Source of the DNA: Morella rubra
Lineage: Eukaryota > Streptophyta > Magnoliopsida > Fagales > Myricaceae
Direction: 5' to 3'
Length of the DNA stretch: 64,000 nucleotides
Assembly (NCBI GenBank): GCA_003952965.2
Contig: CM025853.1
Coordinates: forward strand, 717,692 to 781,691
The notes under the pieces were generated by a model, which saw only the letters and a program-made list of their open reading frames with translations, was not told where the DNA came from and did not search any database. The position numbers and the translations under genes were made by a program. Shown here piece by piece: positions 34,931 to 45,924 of this stretch (positions are counted from its first letter, which is position 1; every line of letters starts with the position of its first letter).

Positions 34931-35080
34931 GTGAAAGATAGGAAGGTTTTTTTTTTTTCTAGTCACAGTCGAGAGCAGGCAGATCCTGCGGGAAGGGGGA
35001 TTCGACCCCCAGAGCTTACCCTCCCTAAGGGGAGAAGGTACCACTTGAGCTAACGCTCAGTGGTGAAAGATAGGAAGGTT
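34931..35080 (-). mobile_element. tRNA-derived SINE with 18-bp target duplication
   Basis: A 114-bp insert (34949-35062) is bounded by perfect 18-bp repeats GTGAAAGATAGGAAGGTT (34931-34948, 35063-35080). Read on the minus strand it begins CCACTGAGCG, has an A-box-like TTAGCTCAAGTGGTA and a B-box-like GGGTCGAATCCC (RNA polymerase III promoter), and ends in an A-tail (T-run at 34947-34958 on +). This is the structure of a short plant SINE. The paralogous sequence at about 46472-46500 (TTGAAAGGATCAAAGGGAGG) is an empty site. Confidence 0.88.
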
Positions 35081-38000
35081 CGATATTAACTCTGATAGTT
35101 TCTGTTCTGGTCCTCTGTTACTCTCTCCTTGTTTATGCTCCTGGTGTGTGTGCAAATATTTCGAGTGAGTAGAGGTGTCATTACAGTAACTGTTTTGCTC
35201 CTTTGCTCTTTTGTTGTTAATGATTAAGTATATGGTAAATTTTGTGTGCGAAAGTTGATATAAGGCTTACCTCTACAATCATCAAGAATAGTTTCTGAGA
35301 GCGATAGTCTTACACTCGAGACCCATTAAAAGTTAGATACTGAGGGTAGGAGTATCAAAAATCGGTAAAGAGAGAGGAGGGAAGCAAAGGTGCGCTAACA
35401 TGAAGTCAGAGTTGCGAATCACTGTTTGTGAGGTTTAAGCATTCTAGTAAGTACAGAATGCTGGATTTAATGCTACATGACATTTACTCGAGAGAGTATC
35501 TCGAGATTGTAAATCAAGTTTGAGCTCAGTTATTCAGTATGCAATCGCGTTAGTATGTATTTATCGTTCCAATCATAGAGGAATCTACTGTGGCATGAGC
35601 TTAAACTATTATTTGGTTAGGTTAATGCCTGAGGAGAGCCTGTAATTTAGTTTTTAGTTTTAATATATTCTTCTATGGTTTAGTACTGGATGTTAGGCGC
35701 TCAACAATGGAGGAGAAAAGAGATGATTATTGTTATTGTGTAGACATGATTGGTGATTGGGAATCACTGAAAATCTGCTTGGAATCCTAGAAAAGGAGAG
35801 AAACAAGGAAATTATGAATCTGATGGTTTAATCAGCATAAGCGTATATCTAATATTCTGTATGAACAGCACTTTAGTCCGAATTATGTAATTTTCGGTTA
35901 ACTGAATGGGGATTTGGTGGATAGTAAAAATTTGTAAGGGTAGTATTAATGATCTTTGGCTTATAATGACGAGTAAGAATCGATCTGATTGGAGCTCTAT
36001 TTTGTATTTATCGAAACTTGAATAAACTCACTGATAACCTTCGTGCTGTTTTCATTCGCTCTTTTCTCAGTTTTTGCTTCTCCCTGGATTATCAGTAACT
36101 CATGGGGCCCTTATTGTTAAGATTCTAGACGTTAGGTTAGTAGATGTTGCATTTACTGGATGATCGTAATGAGTGGAAAAGGTCATGGGATTTTACGTCT
36201 CTCTCACTTGTCTAGCGTTTAGATTGCAAAGAATTTTGTTTGATTTTCACTGACCACACGCATCTCATGTTGATCAACATTTTCATGGTTATGAGCAACT
36301 CTCAATTCATGGAAAACAAGGAGTGTTCTTAGACTCGTTAATATCAATGCTAATAAAGGATAATTGTATTGAGAATTATTGTATGGGAGATGAGATTGTG
36401 AATACTTCACTCTCCCACTAATGGTGTTGGGAACGGATGAAGTAATAGATTTGTGGCTTTGTCACAGATTATTAGGCTTAAACACTAAAACCCTCCAAAC
36501 CTAACAGATATTTAAATAATATGATCTATGGGATCATGGCATATGTTTTGCTTGGATAATCTTGCACTTGTCGATTTGGGCATCTTATATATGTGCCGCA
36601 GAGCCATCATTTGCTGCATTGGAAGTAGCATCTCCGAGAGGACTTAGATCTTGAACGTATCTGAGGTGCTCGTAAGTGATACTGGTAAAGTATACATTAG
36701 ACTAAACAATTGGTAATTCTCGTCAACCGTGCTATGAAGTAAACAAGAGAGTGCGTATTGCCGCTTGCGTACCTTTCGGCAAAAACGCACTAACACACTT
36801 CAGAGTTAACCAACCTAGATAATAAATACATTGTGTTACGTGCGAGTTCTCACTACCTTTAAAAGAGATCCATGAAAGCGGCGAGCTGTTGTTTATTATG
36901 TGAACTATATTCTAACTACTAGAGCAACTTAACTTAAAGTTTACTCAGAGAAAGTAAAACTGCAGGAATTTCGCTATGGTAGACACTCAGGTACTCTAGT
37001 TAATTTTTGAGGAAGTTCTTATCAAATTGCGTACCAATGTAGTAGAACACTGATGAATGTCCCTGTTTCCCGAAGACTCGGAGGGAATGTCTGGTTAATG
37101 ATGACTTGTTGGATTTTCCTATGTAGCAAATCAGATACAATAGACAGCCGCACGCAGGCTCCGATCACTGTCATGCTTAATTTACCGACAATGTCTTCAC
37201 TCATTTTGCTTCAGAGAAAATCGTGCCGAATTAACGTGTAACTTCGCTTTTTTGAAAATTTCACCATCAAACGCACAATGTAATATTAGTATTTCACTTA
37301 AAAAAAAAACTGTTAATTTTTCAATCCTCTAAGGTTTATGCGACATAGGGGAAAACGTATTATTTTGGCTTATCTGTATACTAAGATTTCTGATAACAAT
37401 TTTTTTTATCTATCTTATAAAATTATATTTTTATAAATTCAGTAGGATGAGATTTTGATATGTTTATCTATAACAGCTTCTACATCTTTTGTTTATAAAT
37501 TTGCGACTTGTAAATTTATATATCTAAAAAATTAACTTATAAAATTTAAGAATATTACTTCTAAAAATTTGGCACTCGATCATAACAATCGACCCCTATT
37601 TGGCTTTCCATCTCTATTTGCAGTTGTGATAAGCTTGTATAACCAGAGGAAAAGCAGTCATACCGCACTGATCATATTCAGCGACACCAAAGAGGAGCCA
37701 AGTGGGCAGCAGACAGGGAGGAGAGCTTATGTGAGTGGCACGAGATCTCAAATCATGTACGTGAACCAAACGCCTACCATAATGCTGTTAGTTAGTAGCC
37801 GTAACCTATTCACTGAGCAAAAAGAGGAAACGGCACAACACAAACTCTCACAACCTCGTGGAAGGAGACACACAAGCGTGAGAGCAGTGCGGGCTGACCG
37901 CTCATTCCATTCACCCTCTAGCCACGATCTCTTTGGCTTTCCTCGAAAAACGATCTCCCATGACCTGTCAAACCTCCAGATTTTACCCAAATAAAAATAT

Positions 38001-39614
38001 TTGGTAAGAAATTACGTTCCTTTATTGAAACATTGCGTGGAATAAATTTTTTAGGAAAAATAAATAAAGGAGGGAGAAAAATAATTTTATCATTTTTTAT
38101 TATATCATCCTTAACAATTAACCTTTCGAAATCATCAAACAGGTGCTTGACGTTTGTCTATGAAACTTCAGGATTGCGAATTGTTATATAACCTGCGTGC
38201 TTTTCTTTTATTTTCTCCGTTTTTTCAGTTCTTCTATGGCATTGCCTTATATCTTAATGTATTTTAGTATTGAGCTAATTCCGTATCAAATTAAGTCACG
38301 TATGTCAGCATAGTTTCTAGAAGATTTTTACTATGATTTTTATAGAAAGATTAATTTGTTGAAGCGAGTTTAAATACTTTTTATAAATGTAAAAAGTATA
38401 AAGTAAAAATTTTAAAAATATTTAATTTCTAGAATGATATGTTATTGAAAACATTGGGTTATATATAGATATAGAGGTATGGTGGGATAGGAGATCTTAC
38501 GGAGTAATCCGGATTTCTGTCTGTTTTGGCTCGTTAAGATAGATAAGAGAAGATGTTACGTTTAAGAATTAGAAGAGTCACCCGATATTGACGTAACTTA
38601 CTATTGAATGACAAAACTATAATATGGCCAACAATTTTGTTGAGAAAGCCTGAGAGAGCACAAGATATAGTTTGTTGAGGGAGGGGAAAAGTAAATTCGA
38701 ACTACGAAAGTGAGCGCGATATACTGAGGAGGATAGCTCACACAAAGCTTTTGAGCTTTTTGTTCTCCTAAGTCTGTCGGATACTTCCCTAATGATGACT
38801 TCGACAAGTTATTCTGGTGTGGTTTTTTGCGATGTAAATCAATCCCCTAGATGACGTAGCGGTTAAAACGGGCTGTACTACCTGGCTGATAACTAAGGAT
38901 ATCGTAAATTCTTTAGCATAAGGCGAACTATAACGCGGGAGAGACAGATAAATTAGGAAGCATCGAAAAGCTTTACTCGATCGATAAAAGGTAAGAGTAC
39001 CACACAAAGTTCATTTGTGCCTTGGCCTGATAGCCAGGAAAAGAGTTCGTGGATTTTTCTGTTCCCAATCATCCATCTTTGCCGTATTTGGTATGGTGTG
39101 ATCGTCCTGCTAAAAATGTACGATCTTAGGCGTTGGCATTGGAAAACCTTCTGACAAAAGAGCGTTTTAAGAGTTTGATTGTAATGTCGGGACCATCTGC
39201 TATCGGGAAACCATCAATCTTGTGACGTGCTTGGCTAATCCCAGAGTTCAAAGCAATCAGCTCTTTTTCCACGCAAGACGCTAACCACGTCTCTTGTTGC
39301 ATAGCAATCGGTAATCTTCAGCACAAATCGCTTTATCAACTGCTATGAGCCTATTGTCCAAAGTCCGGTTGAGGTAGAGATTATGATCACGTGTTCACAA
39401 GTTCAGCTTGTCCTGTCGTAGCTGGTGTGTGCCATAAGACAGATGCGTCAACTTGAGTTGATAAGTCGAGACTGCATGGAGGCAAATCACCTGTGAAGAG
39501 AACTAGGGTATTTTGAAAAAGGTTTCATGATTCCTTCATTGTGACACAGTGAGATGATGTTTATCTTAAGTAGCACGCTAATTATACATATAATCGGGAA
39601 TGGCCTGTCGCGTA
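35081..39614. other. no supportable gene
   Basis: 4.5 kb of mixed-composition sequence. The longest frame (37569-37994, +) starts with TTG, has no family features and was rejected. The stretch immediately before 39615 may be a badly eroded upstream part of DUF674 fragment (b). Confidence 0.45.
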
Positions 39615-40386
39615 GCTGTTCTAAACAAGTGCAATATCAAGGAATTTGATGTGCTTGAGGAAAGTATGGTCGACTTTGGAATGAATGAGGTAAGATGAAT
39701 GTCTGTTCCTAGCTAGAGTTACGTCAAAATGAGTCGTCGGTTTGTAAGAATATTTGCACGTAGACCTCAGGGTTTTGATCTGGTGGTAAGACAGTGACAT
39801 GGTTCTCATATGTCTTAAATTCTAGTTTCAATACTGTCTTTATCGACTCTGATTTAAATTAGGGTGTGTTGAATAGATCCTAACATATGATCTTGGGTTG
39901 ATTTATAAGGCGGAGTATATAAAGTGATCTGACATTAAAAAATCCTGAATTATCAAAAATAAATAACTAAAAATTTGCACGTAGTACGTATATCTCGACG
40001 ATTGATGGTTTCATAAAAGAAAATTAATTTGCGAGTATTTTTATTTGGACACCTGATCTGAGAGTTCATGCCGTTACAGCGGTATTTAGATTTAAATTGG
40101 TGAAAATAATCTTCTCACTTATATCTTTTTTGGAAGTTAAAAATATTACTCGGCAGTTGAATGTAAAGACAACAATAAACTACAAGTTCTAGGTAAATTA
40201 TGAAGTTTTTTTTTTTTTCTGATTAATCTCTGCTGCTATGCTAATCTCGACTTTATCATTTTGGTTTCTGTCAACCTTCAGGGCTTGCAGCTGTTACGGG
40301 AATCTTTGCAGCAGTCAAAGGAAATTCTGACTAGTGTCTTTCTCGTGAAGGAGGAATCGAAGGACGTTCCAGTGCCTACGGAATGA
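39615..40386 (+). pseudogene. DUF674 fragment (b): last two exons
   Basis: Exon 39615-39689 encodes AVLNKCNIKEFDVLEESMVD then FGMNE and ends at GTAAGA. The final exon, 40282-40386, opens after CAACCTTCAG and encodes GLQLLRESLQQSKEILTSVF and LVKEESKDVPVPTE, ending in TGA. These match the DUF674 end, in which a VKE/D..LEEKVVD..GMDE exon is followed by an LLK.SL.SK..LT.VFL exon. Upstream exons are not legible. DUF674 is a plant-specific family of unknown function, often in tandem clusters. Confidence 0.75.
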
Positions 40387-40522
40387 ATTTAATTACGAGG
40401 AATGTTTGGTGTTCAGTTCTTGGTAAGTTTTTTTTGGAAAGAACATAACATAAGATTAATTTTAAAAGTAGATGTTACACAGATTATGAACTGTTAGATT
40501 ATTTCTAGAAAAATTCAAGAAG
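40387..40522. other. 3' flank of DUF674 fragment (b)
   Basis: AT-rich sequence directly after the stop codon. No polyadenylation signal was singled out. Confidence 0.4.
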
Positions 40523-40907
40523 AACTCAAGAATGATATTAAAAATTTTCCTTTCATTAATATGGGCTTTTGTTAAAGCTTCTAAACTCTTGTTTCAGTAG
40601 TCTGATTGTGAGGTGATGGTTTTCCACTCTCCGAACTTGTCTGGCCTTTTGGATTATGTTCTTTTGCACTGCCCAATCCAATCTTGTGATCAACACTTTC
40701 CATGTATCAGGAATAACTCAAGAACGACACTAAAAATTTCTCTTTCATTAATGTGGGCTTTTGTTAAAGCTTCTAAACTCTTGTTTCAGTAGTCTGATTG
40801 TGAGGTGATGGTTTTCCACTCTCCAAGCTTGTCTGGCCTTTAGGATTATGTTCTTTTGCGCTGCCCAATCCAATCTTATGATCAACACTTTCAATGTAGA
40901 AAGGAGG
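40523..40907. repeat. 192-bp tandem duplication
   Basis: AACTCAAGAA starts at 40523 and 40715, and the two units are about 93% alike by eye, sharing GGGCTTTTGTTAAAGCTTCT and CACTGCCCAATCCAATCTT-type sequence. Non-coding, after the DUF674 stop. Confidence 0.88.
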
Positions 40908-43254
40908 GTTCTGGAGTTTTACTCATTTTAAATGAAATATGCTATTTTCAAGTAAATGATATCTATAGCGACAAATAATCAAAGGAACAGAAGATATATA
41001 CAAAGTAGGGTATAGTCATAAGTCTGACTGGAGTCCTGGATAGTAGTATTTGAGGAGATTGTATTATTGTGTGGCAATCAACGAAGATTCATCACTTTCT
41101 AGAAACTTTAGAGTATGGCATATTACCAATGAATTCGAGCTCATTGAACTTTGCGTTGACTAAGGATTGCGTTTGTACCTTTTCTCGGAAGTGTAGAATA
41201 AAAGAGGTCGGAGGCAGAGGCTAATATTCCAGGTGCGCTCATGCACCAAGAATAATGAACACAACCATTGCGAGCTATATGCCATAGTACCATACTAATT
41301 GCTCAATAAGCTAGGCTAGTCAATTGGAGACTCTGGTTAGTATGATAGTTGTCGATTTTCGAGCTAAAATAAAGTGGTTACATAGCGCTGAAATATTATG
41401 TTATCATAAAATAAATTGTTACTAATTCAAACCAATTTTAGAGAGATAGTGATTCGATCACTCGTTTGAATGGATGACCTGGTCTTTTTCTAAGAAGTGA
41501 GTCAGGACGGGTTTTATCTGATACGGCACCAGGTACAGTTTATGATTGAAACTATGTTTGATTTTTTAACTCGAAATTGAAACGCATTTAGTTCCATCAG
41601 AGTAGTATTTGTTTTATCTAATATTTTTATTTTATCTCTTTGATTCCGGTGCATAAAAATTCTTAATATAAAGAAGAATTTCAAGGAATACGTACACTTT
41701 CTTTAGCACCAACACATGCCCCAGAAGTAAAATATGAGGCTGAAATTGTCATGGAGAATTGACTTCTAACTAAGCATTATACTTTGTTATTCCTCCAAGC
41801 CTTTTTAGCCAACAGTTCAATCTGATTTATAATGCTGGTCCAAAATTTCCGGCTACAATAAATTATACGAATGAAGCAGGAGCTAAAAAAAGAATAATGA
41901 TGATCCTTAGTGATTATCACTATGCAAGAAATAACTCGCACCAATTCATTTGTTAATTGGTGAGAGTTCATATTCTCATGGCAAATTTATGTTTATGGCC
42001 GGCGACACCGGCCGATTATTGATGGGAATTGTAACTGGCACCCCAAAATATTAAATCTATAATTATATACACTCTCTTAAAATAATAATAAACAATAAAA
42101 CGTAAAAAAAAAGCCCCATTCAATACGCGACTGAGAGAGCGTGCTTCATTGAGAGCACCCTTTTTATTACCATCTACATGCGGCAACAGGAAGCACTAGG
42201 TCAGAACAAGTCGGTATTGGTAGCACTGCAGAGGAAAGGATGTATTGAGTCAAATTTACACTCCTACTATGGAAGACAAAAATACCATAAAGAGTTCGAT
42301 GTTGGAGTCTGAAAGATTATAGATAATCAAGAACGGTTAGCTATTGGAACTGAGAGTTTGGATGGACAAATCTCGACAGGGACAGTATGATAAGATATAA
42401 ATTTAGTGAGTATATTGGTGAAAGAAGACTGAGCATAAAAGTCTATCGAAAAGAGGATGTTATTAAAAATGTGTAAATTATAGATTAGTTAAATTTAAGG
42501 AAACTCAACTATGTAGTTGGTTAAAATATATATTTCTTTCACAAATTGTTATGAAGATCTAAATATAGGTCATAATACTAAAAGAAATCTGGTAATGCAT
42601 AACCATGTACTTAAGAGTCCATTCTATTTCACAATATAGACTAAGTGGGATAAAGTTAGGCAAGTTAAACTGGGATGGCAGAAGACCATCTCCTGAACAA
42701 CTAGATTCCGTTGATAGCTTCTATGAACCAACTTCTGCAGCCACTTAATAATCGATGTGCAACAGTATCTATACCACCTTTCAATTGTTTTTCGTAAATA
42801 AAGTGTTTATTGTTTTTTTCTGACAACTTTTCTAGGAACACGTATATCAAATAATTTAGCTTAGCCTTAGGGCAGGTAATCGATCACTAGTCGATAACTC
42901 CAGGCAGTATGATACAGTAAAATTTAGTAAGCTCTTGATGAGTCTAACTAGGGAGATATTGATACAAACGAAAAACAATAAAAAGAGCTCATTGGACTTG
43001 GCGTTAAGCTCACTGCTTACTTTCTGTACATTACCAGAGACTTTCGTGGAGGTTATCATTAGTAATCTTGTACTCAAAGTGCCCTTTATTGTGTGATGGA
43101 GATAATGCATTCGATGTAACTACAAACAAAATCAATAAACTGAGAAAAAGGAATTGGCAGCATAACGAGCATTTGATGAAAGGCAGAAAAATAAGCTCGT
43201 TTTTTCCAGTTATTATATTGTTCAAATGCATGGAGAGGAAAGGGACGGAATGCA
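40908..43254. other. no recognisable gene
   Basis: AT-rich sequence with short frames and a small palindrome GGCCGGCGACACCGGCC at about 41998. No family or transposon was identified. Confidence 0.45.
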
Positions 43255-43858
43255 CATACCTCATCGATGCCCAAATGGACCACTTTCTCCTCGATAGCCC
43301 CTACTTCCTTGACACTATACTCGTTTAGCAGACGTAGGGTTCATGGGCTTCACCTCCAGATCATCCATAACTATGTATGTGGTCATCCCTTTCGCGAAAC
43401 CCCCCTGACTTGAGTCGGACAAGTCAGGCCCGCTGTGCAAGCAATGAGCCCTGTCGAGCACAACATCATTGACCTGATAGGTGCTGCAAGGTTTGTTATG
43501 ACCACTTTCGGCCCATTTCCGGATTGTGAATTTCTCAATGTTTGTCAATATGAAAGGGTTTGTCAATATGAAAGGGATTTACCACCAGGAATGGCTGCTC
43601 TAGGATTTAAAAGGTCGTCTTTTCTTCGTTTTGAGAGAAAGCAGGCATCGCTCAGATTTTCAATGCTGTTGTAGAGGCTTGGCAAGGAGCCTGCAACGCC
43701 TTCCTCCTTTAGGAGCCTAGTGACAGTTCCGACCGGTAGAGTAAAAATGCTAAAGAGGAAATCAACAAAGTCGCTCTCTGCTTCAGCAAAGAGCAGTCGT
43801 TGGCTCCTTTTTTCTACCACAAGCTTTAGGCTTAGCTTGACTGCGGCCATGTTACGGC
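43255..43858 (-). pseudogene. DUF674 fragment (c), opposite strand
   Basis: ATG 43850 starts MAAVKLSLKLVVEKRSQRLL then FAEAESDFVDFLFSIFTLPV and GTVTRLLKEEG, the classic DUF674 N-terminus, through SIENLSDACF to LNPRAAIPGGKSLSY. A 17-bp duplication (TTTCATATTGACAAACC type, 43551-43586) brings a stop. The next frame resumes with GGFAKGMTTYIVMDDLEVKP, and a third with VKEVGAIEEKVVHLGIDE ending at a GTATGT donor near 43255. The whole first exon is legible across three frames; the Cys-rich centre is eroded. A second small duplication (GACTGCGGCCATGTTA) surrounds the start codon. Confidence 0.82.
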
Positions 43859-45516
43859 TTGACTGCGGCCATGTTATGAATAGCGCTTTTAATTGAAAGA
43901 GTGATATGTCAACCTTCGATGTGTCATTTTCGAGAAATTGGCAAAGACCGCTCTATATCTCTGTTTTTCCCTCTCGATGATGATGGCTGCGTATGTATGT
44001 AAAAAGTTCTGACATGATTGTACTGAAGATTTATTGTCTCAAAATTATTATTTTGTATTTAAAGTATTTCAAGCTAAAGCCAAAAATATTCAATTAGTAA
44101 AGAAATGATACGTTAAAATGAAAAAAATAAAGTATGTTGTGGAAAATGGATTTGCAAAAAAGAATATGTCTAGTGAACATATGCCTAGACTATCTTTTTC
44201 TTTTTTTCGGCGGTTGTGTTTATGGATTTTATTGGGAGGTTTTTTATTTTAATTTTCCTTTTTTCTAGTGTTATGTTTGGTTATCGGTTTCTTTTTTCCG
44301 TTGTCTGTTTTCGAGCTCTCACTCTCTCTCCCGGTTCACTTTTTTCCTTGTACTTATTTTGCTGTTTCGTTTCTTTTCTTTATTCCATTTTTTGCTTATG
44401 TTTCTAAAAGAATAATGCTAAAAACATATAGCCAAAACACCTTCTTCACTTTCTTCTTTTTTCGCTTGTTTTTGGCTTTTGTTTTTTTTTTTTCTTTGTT
44501 GTTTTCTGTATTGGTTTCGGTTACTATTTCGATGTCATCTTCGTTTGTTTTTCTATATTTACTGCTCTTCTTTCCCATTGGATTTCTATCTATTTGTTAC
44601 TTTCTTTGCTAGAGTTATTTCACGTTTTCTTTTTTTCTCTTTCATTTTTGATGCTTGTTCTATCCAGTTTCTTTTTTTTCTTTTTGGTTAGTCTTGTCTC
44701 TCTCTCTTCATTAATTTACATAAATTAGAGTTCATAACTTCCTATAATTACTTACAAAGAAATATTCAAATTTTAGTTACATTTGGATCATGAGAAATAT
44801 GACGGCCAAAATAATCAGTTCACTACTTCTAGTACTTACCACTAATGAGTTGCTCTGTAGCTGTAAATTAGTATTGGTAAATAATATTTGATTTTGTTGT
44901 TTGATAAAGAAAAATATATAATATAATCCTTAATAAAATATAAGTAATTCAAAAAAGAATGAACTATGGTTGTTTCTTCTAAGCTTAGACCGCCGCTATG
45001 GAAAAAGGACAAAGACATATAACACAAAAAAACAGTAATAGAAGAAAACGAGAGAAGAAGAAAAGTTAGTGAAGACGGATGGTACGGAAGCGCTCTTAAC
45101 CAACAGGGGAAAGGTAAAAAAGAAAACACACTGCACCAGACTAATAGAAATAAAAACAAACCGAATAGTAAACAGACAGCCAACAAAAAAAAGGCATTAA
45201 TTAACTAGCCGTGTTATCTGCTTCACGTACTTAACTCGAGAACTTGCGTTACACTAGCTAAGATGGGCAGACTGGCACGCCAAGTAAGCTCAGAGACTGA
45301 CTTCATTTGTCATAACAAAAACAGCACCGAGTGCTCTTTCGCTCGGTAACAAGCGAGAATTTGTTGGTTTCTCTTCGAACATTTTCACCCTGCCCCTTTT
45401 GGAGATGTCATTAAGGCCGGCTCGCTAAAAGACAGAAGGCATGGTGAGATGTATGCCAAAGATATAGCAATTAGGGCATTTGAACAAATTATAGAGGAGC
45501 GAAGCGTTACCATTGG
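43859..45516. other. intergenic with pyrimidine-rich tract
   Basis: 44190-44690 is strongly T/C-rich on the + strand and produces low-complexity F/L/S frames that are not genes; 44940-45190 is purine-rich. The last part (45330-45516) may be eroded DUF674 N-terminal sequence leading into fragment (d). Confidence 0.5.
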
Positions 45517-45924
45517 TCTGCCACAAGCCACCAACACAAAGACTTCTTGTTAAAGCCTAAAGTAGCCATTCCTGGTGCTCAGGTCCCTCTACTCTTGCCA
45601 GGCGACGGGTCATTGAAAGGCCTGAGGGAACTGTGCGGTGAATGCTACTATTGCCCCAGAGAAACGTTCCGGGAAACAGTGTACCGAGAGGTCGAAAGTT
45701 GTCCGATGTGCAGGGCTGCCTTCGACCGCCTGGCAAGTGTCCAAAACCCACTATCTTCTAGTGAAGTGGGTTACGTCAAAGGGATGGTTACATACCTTGT
45801 GTTAGATGATCTGGAGGTGAAGCCCATGTTCATCAGTTCTTTCATCACTCTACTTAGCGAGATAAATGTCAAAGAAGTAGCGAGCATCAAGGAGAGAGTT
45901 GTCGATTTGGACATGCATGAGGTA
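45517..45924 (+). pseudogene. DUF674 fragment (d), best-preserved first-exon part
   Basis: In frame from SATSHQHKDFLLKPKVAIPG, through LLLPGDGS, a Cys-containing centre (CGECYYCP and SCPMC), GYVKGMVTYLVLDDLEVKPM and INVKEVASIKERVVDLDMHE, to a GTATGA donor after 45924. 136 codons are open with no stop. The N-terminal roughly 90 residues are not in frame upstream, and no downstream exon equivalent to 40282-40386 was found. It was probably once part of a complete gene. Confidence 0.8.

Noticed and set aside
34980..35062. A tRNA gene on the minus strand
   Set aside because: A-box and B-box words are present, but there is no cloverleaf, and the A-tail and 18-bp target duplication show it is a SINE.
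37569..37994. 141-codon plus frame
   Set aside because: It begins with TTG rather than ATG, shows no family motif, and lies in degenerate DNA.
44216..44691. Overlapping plus frames rich in F and L, membrane-protein-like
   Set aside because: They arise from a T/C-rich tract; several frames look alike and none has a conserved motif.
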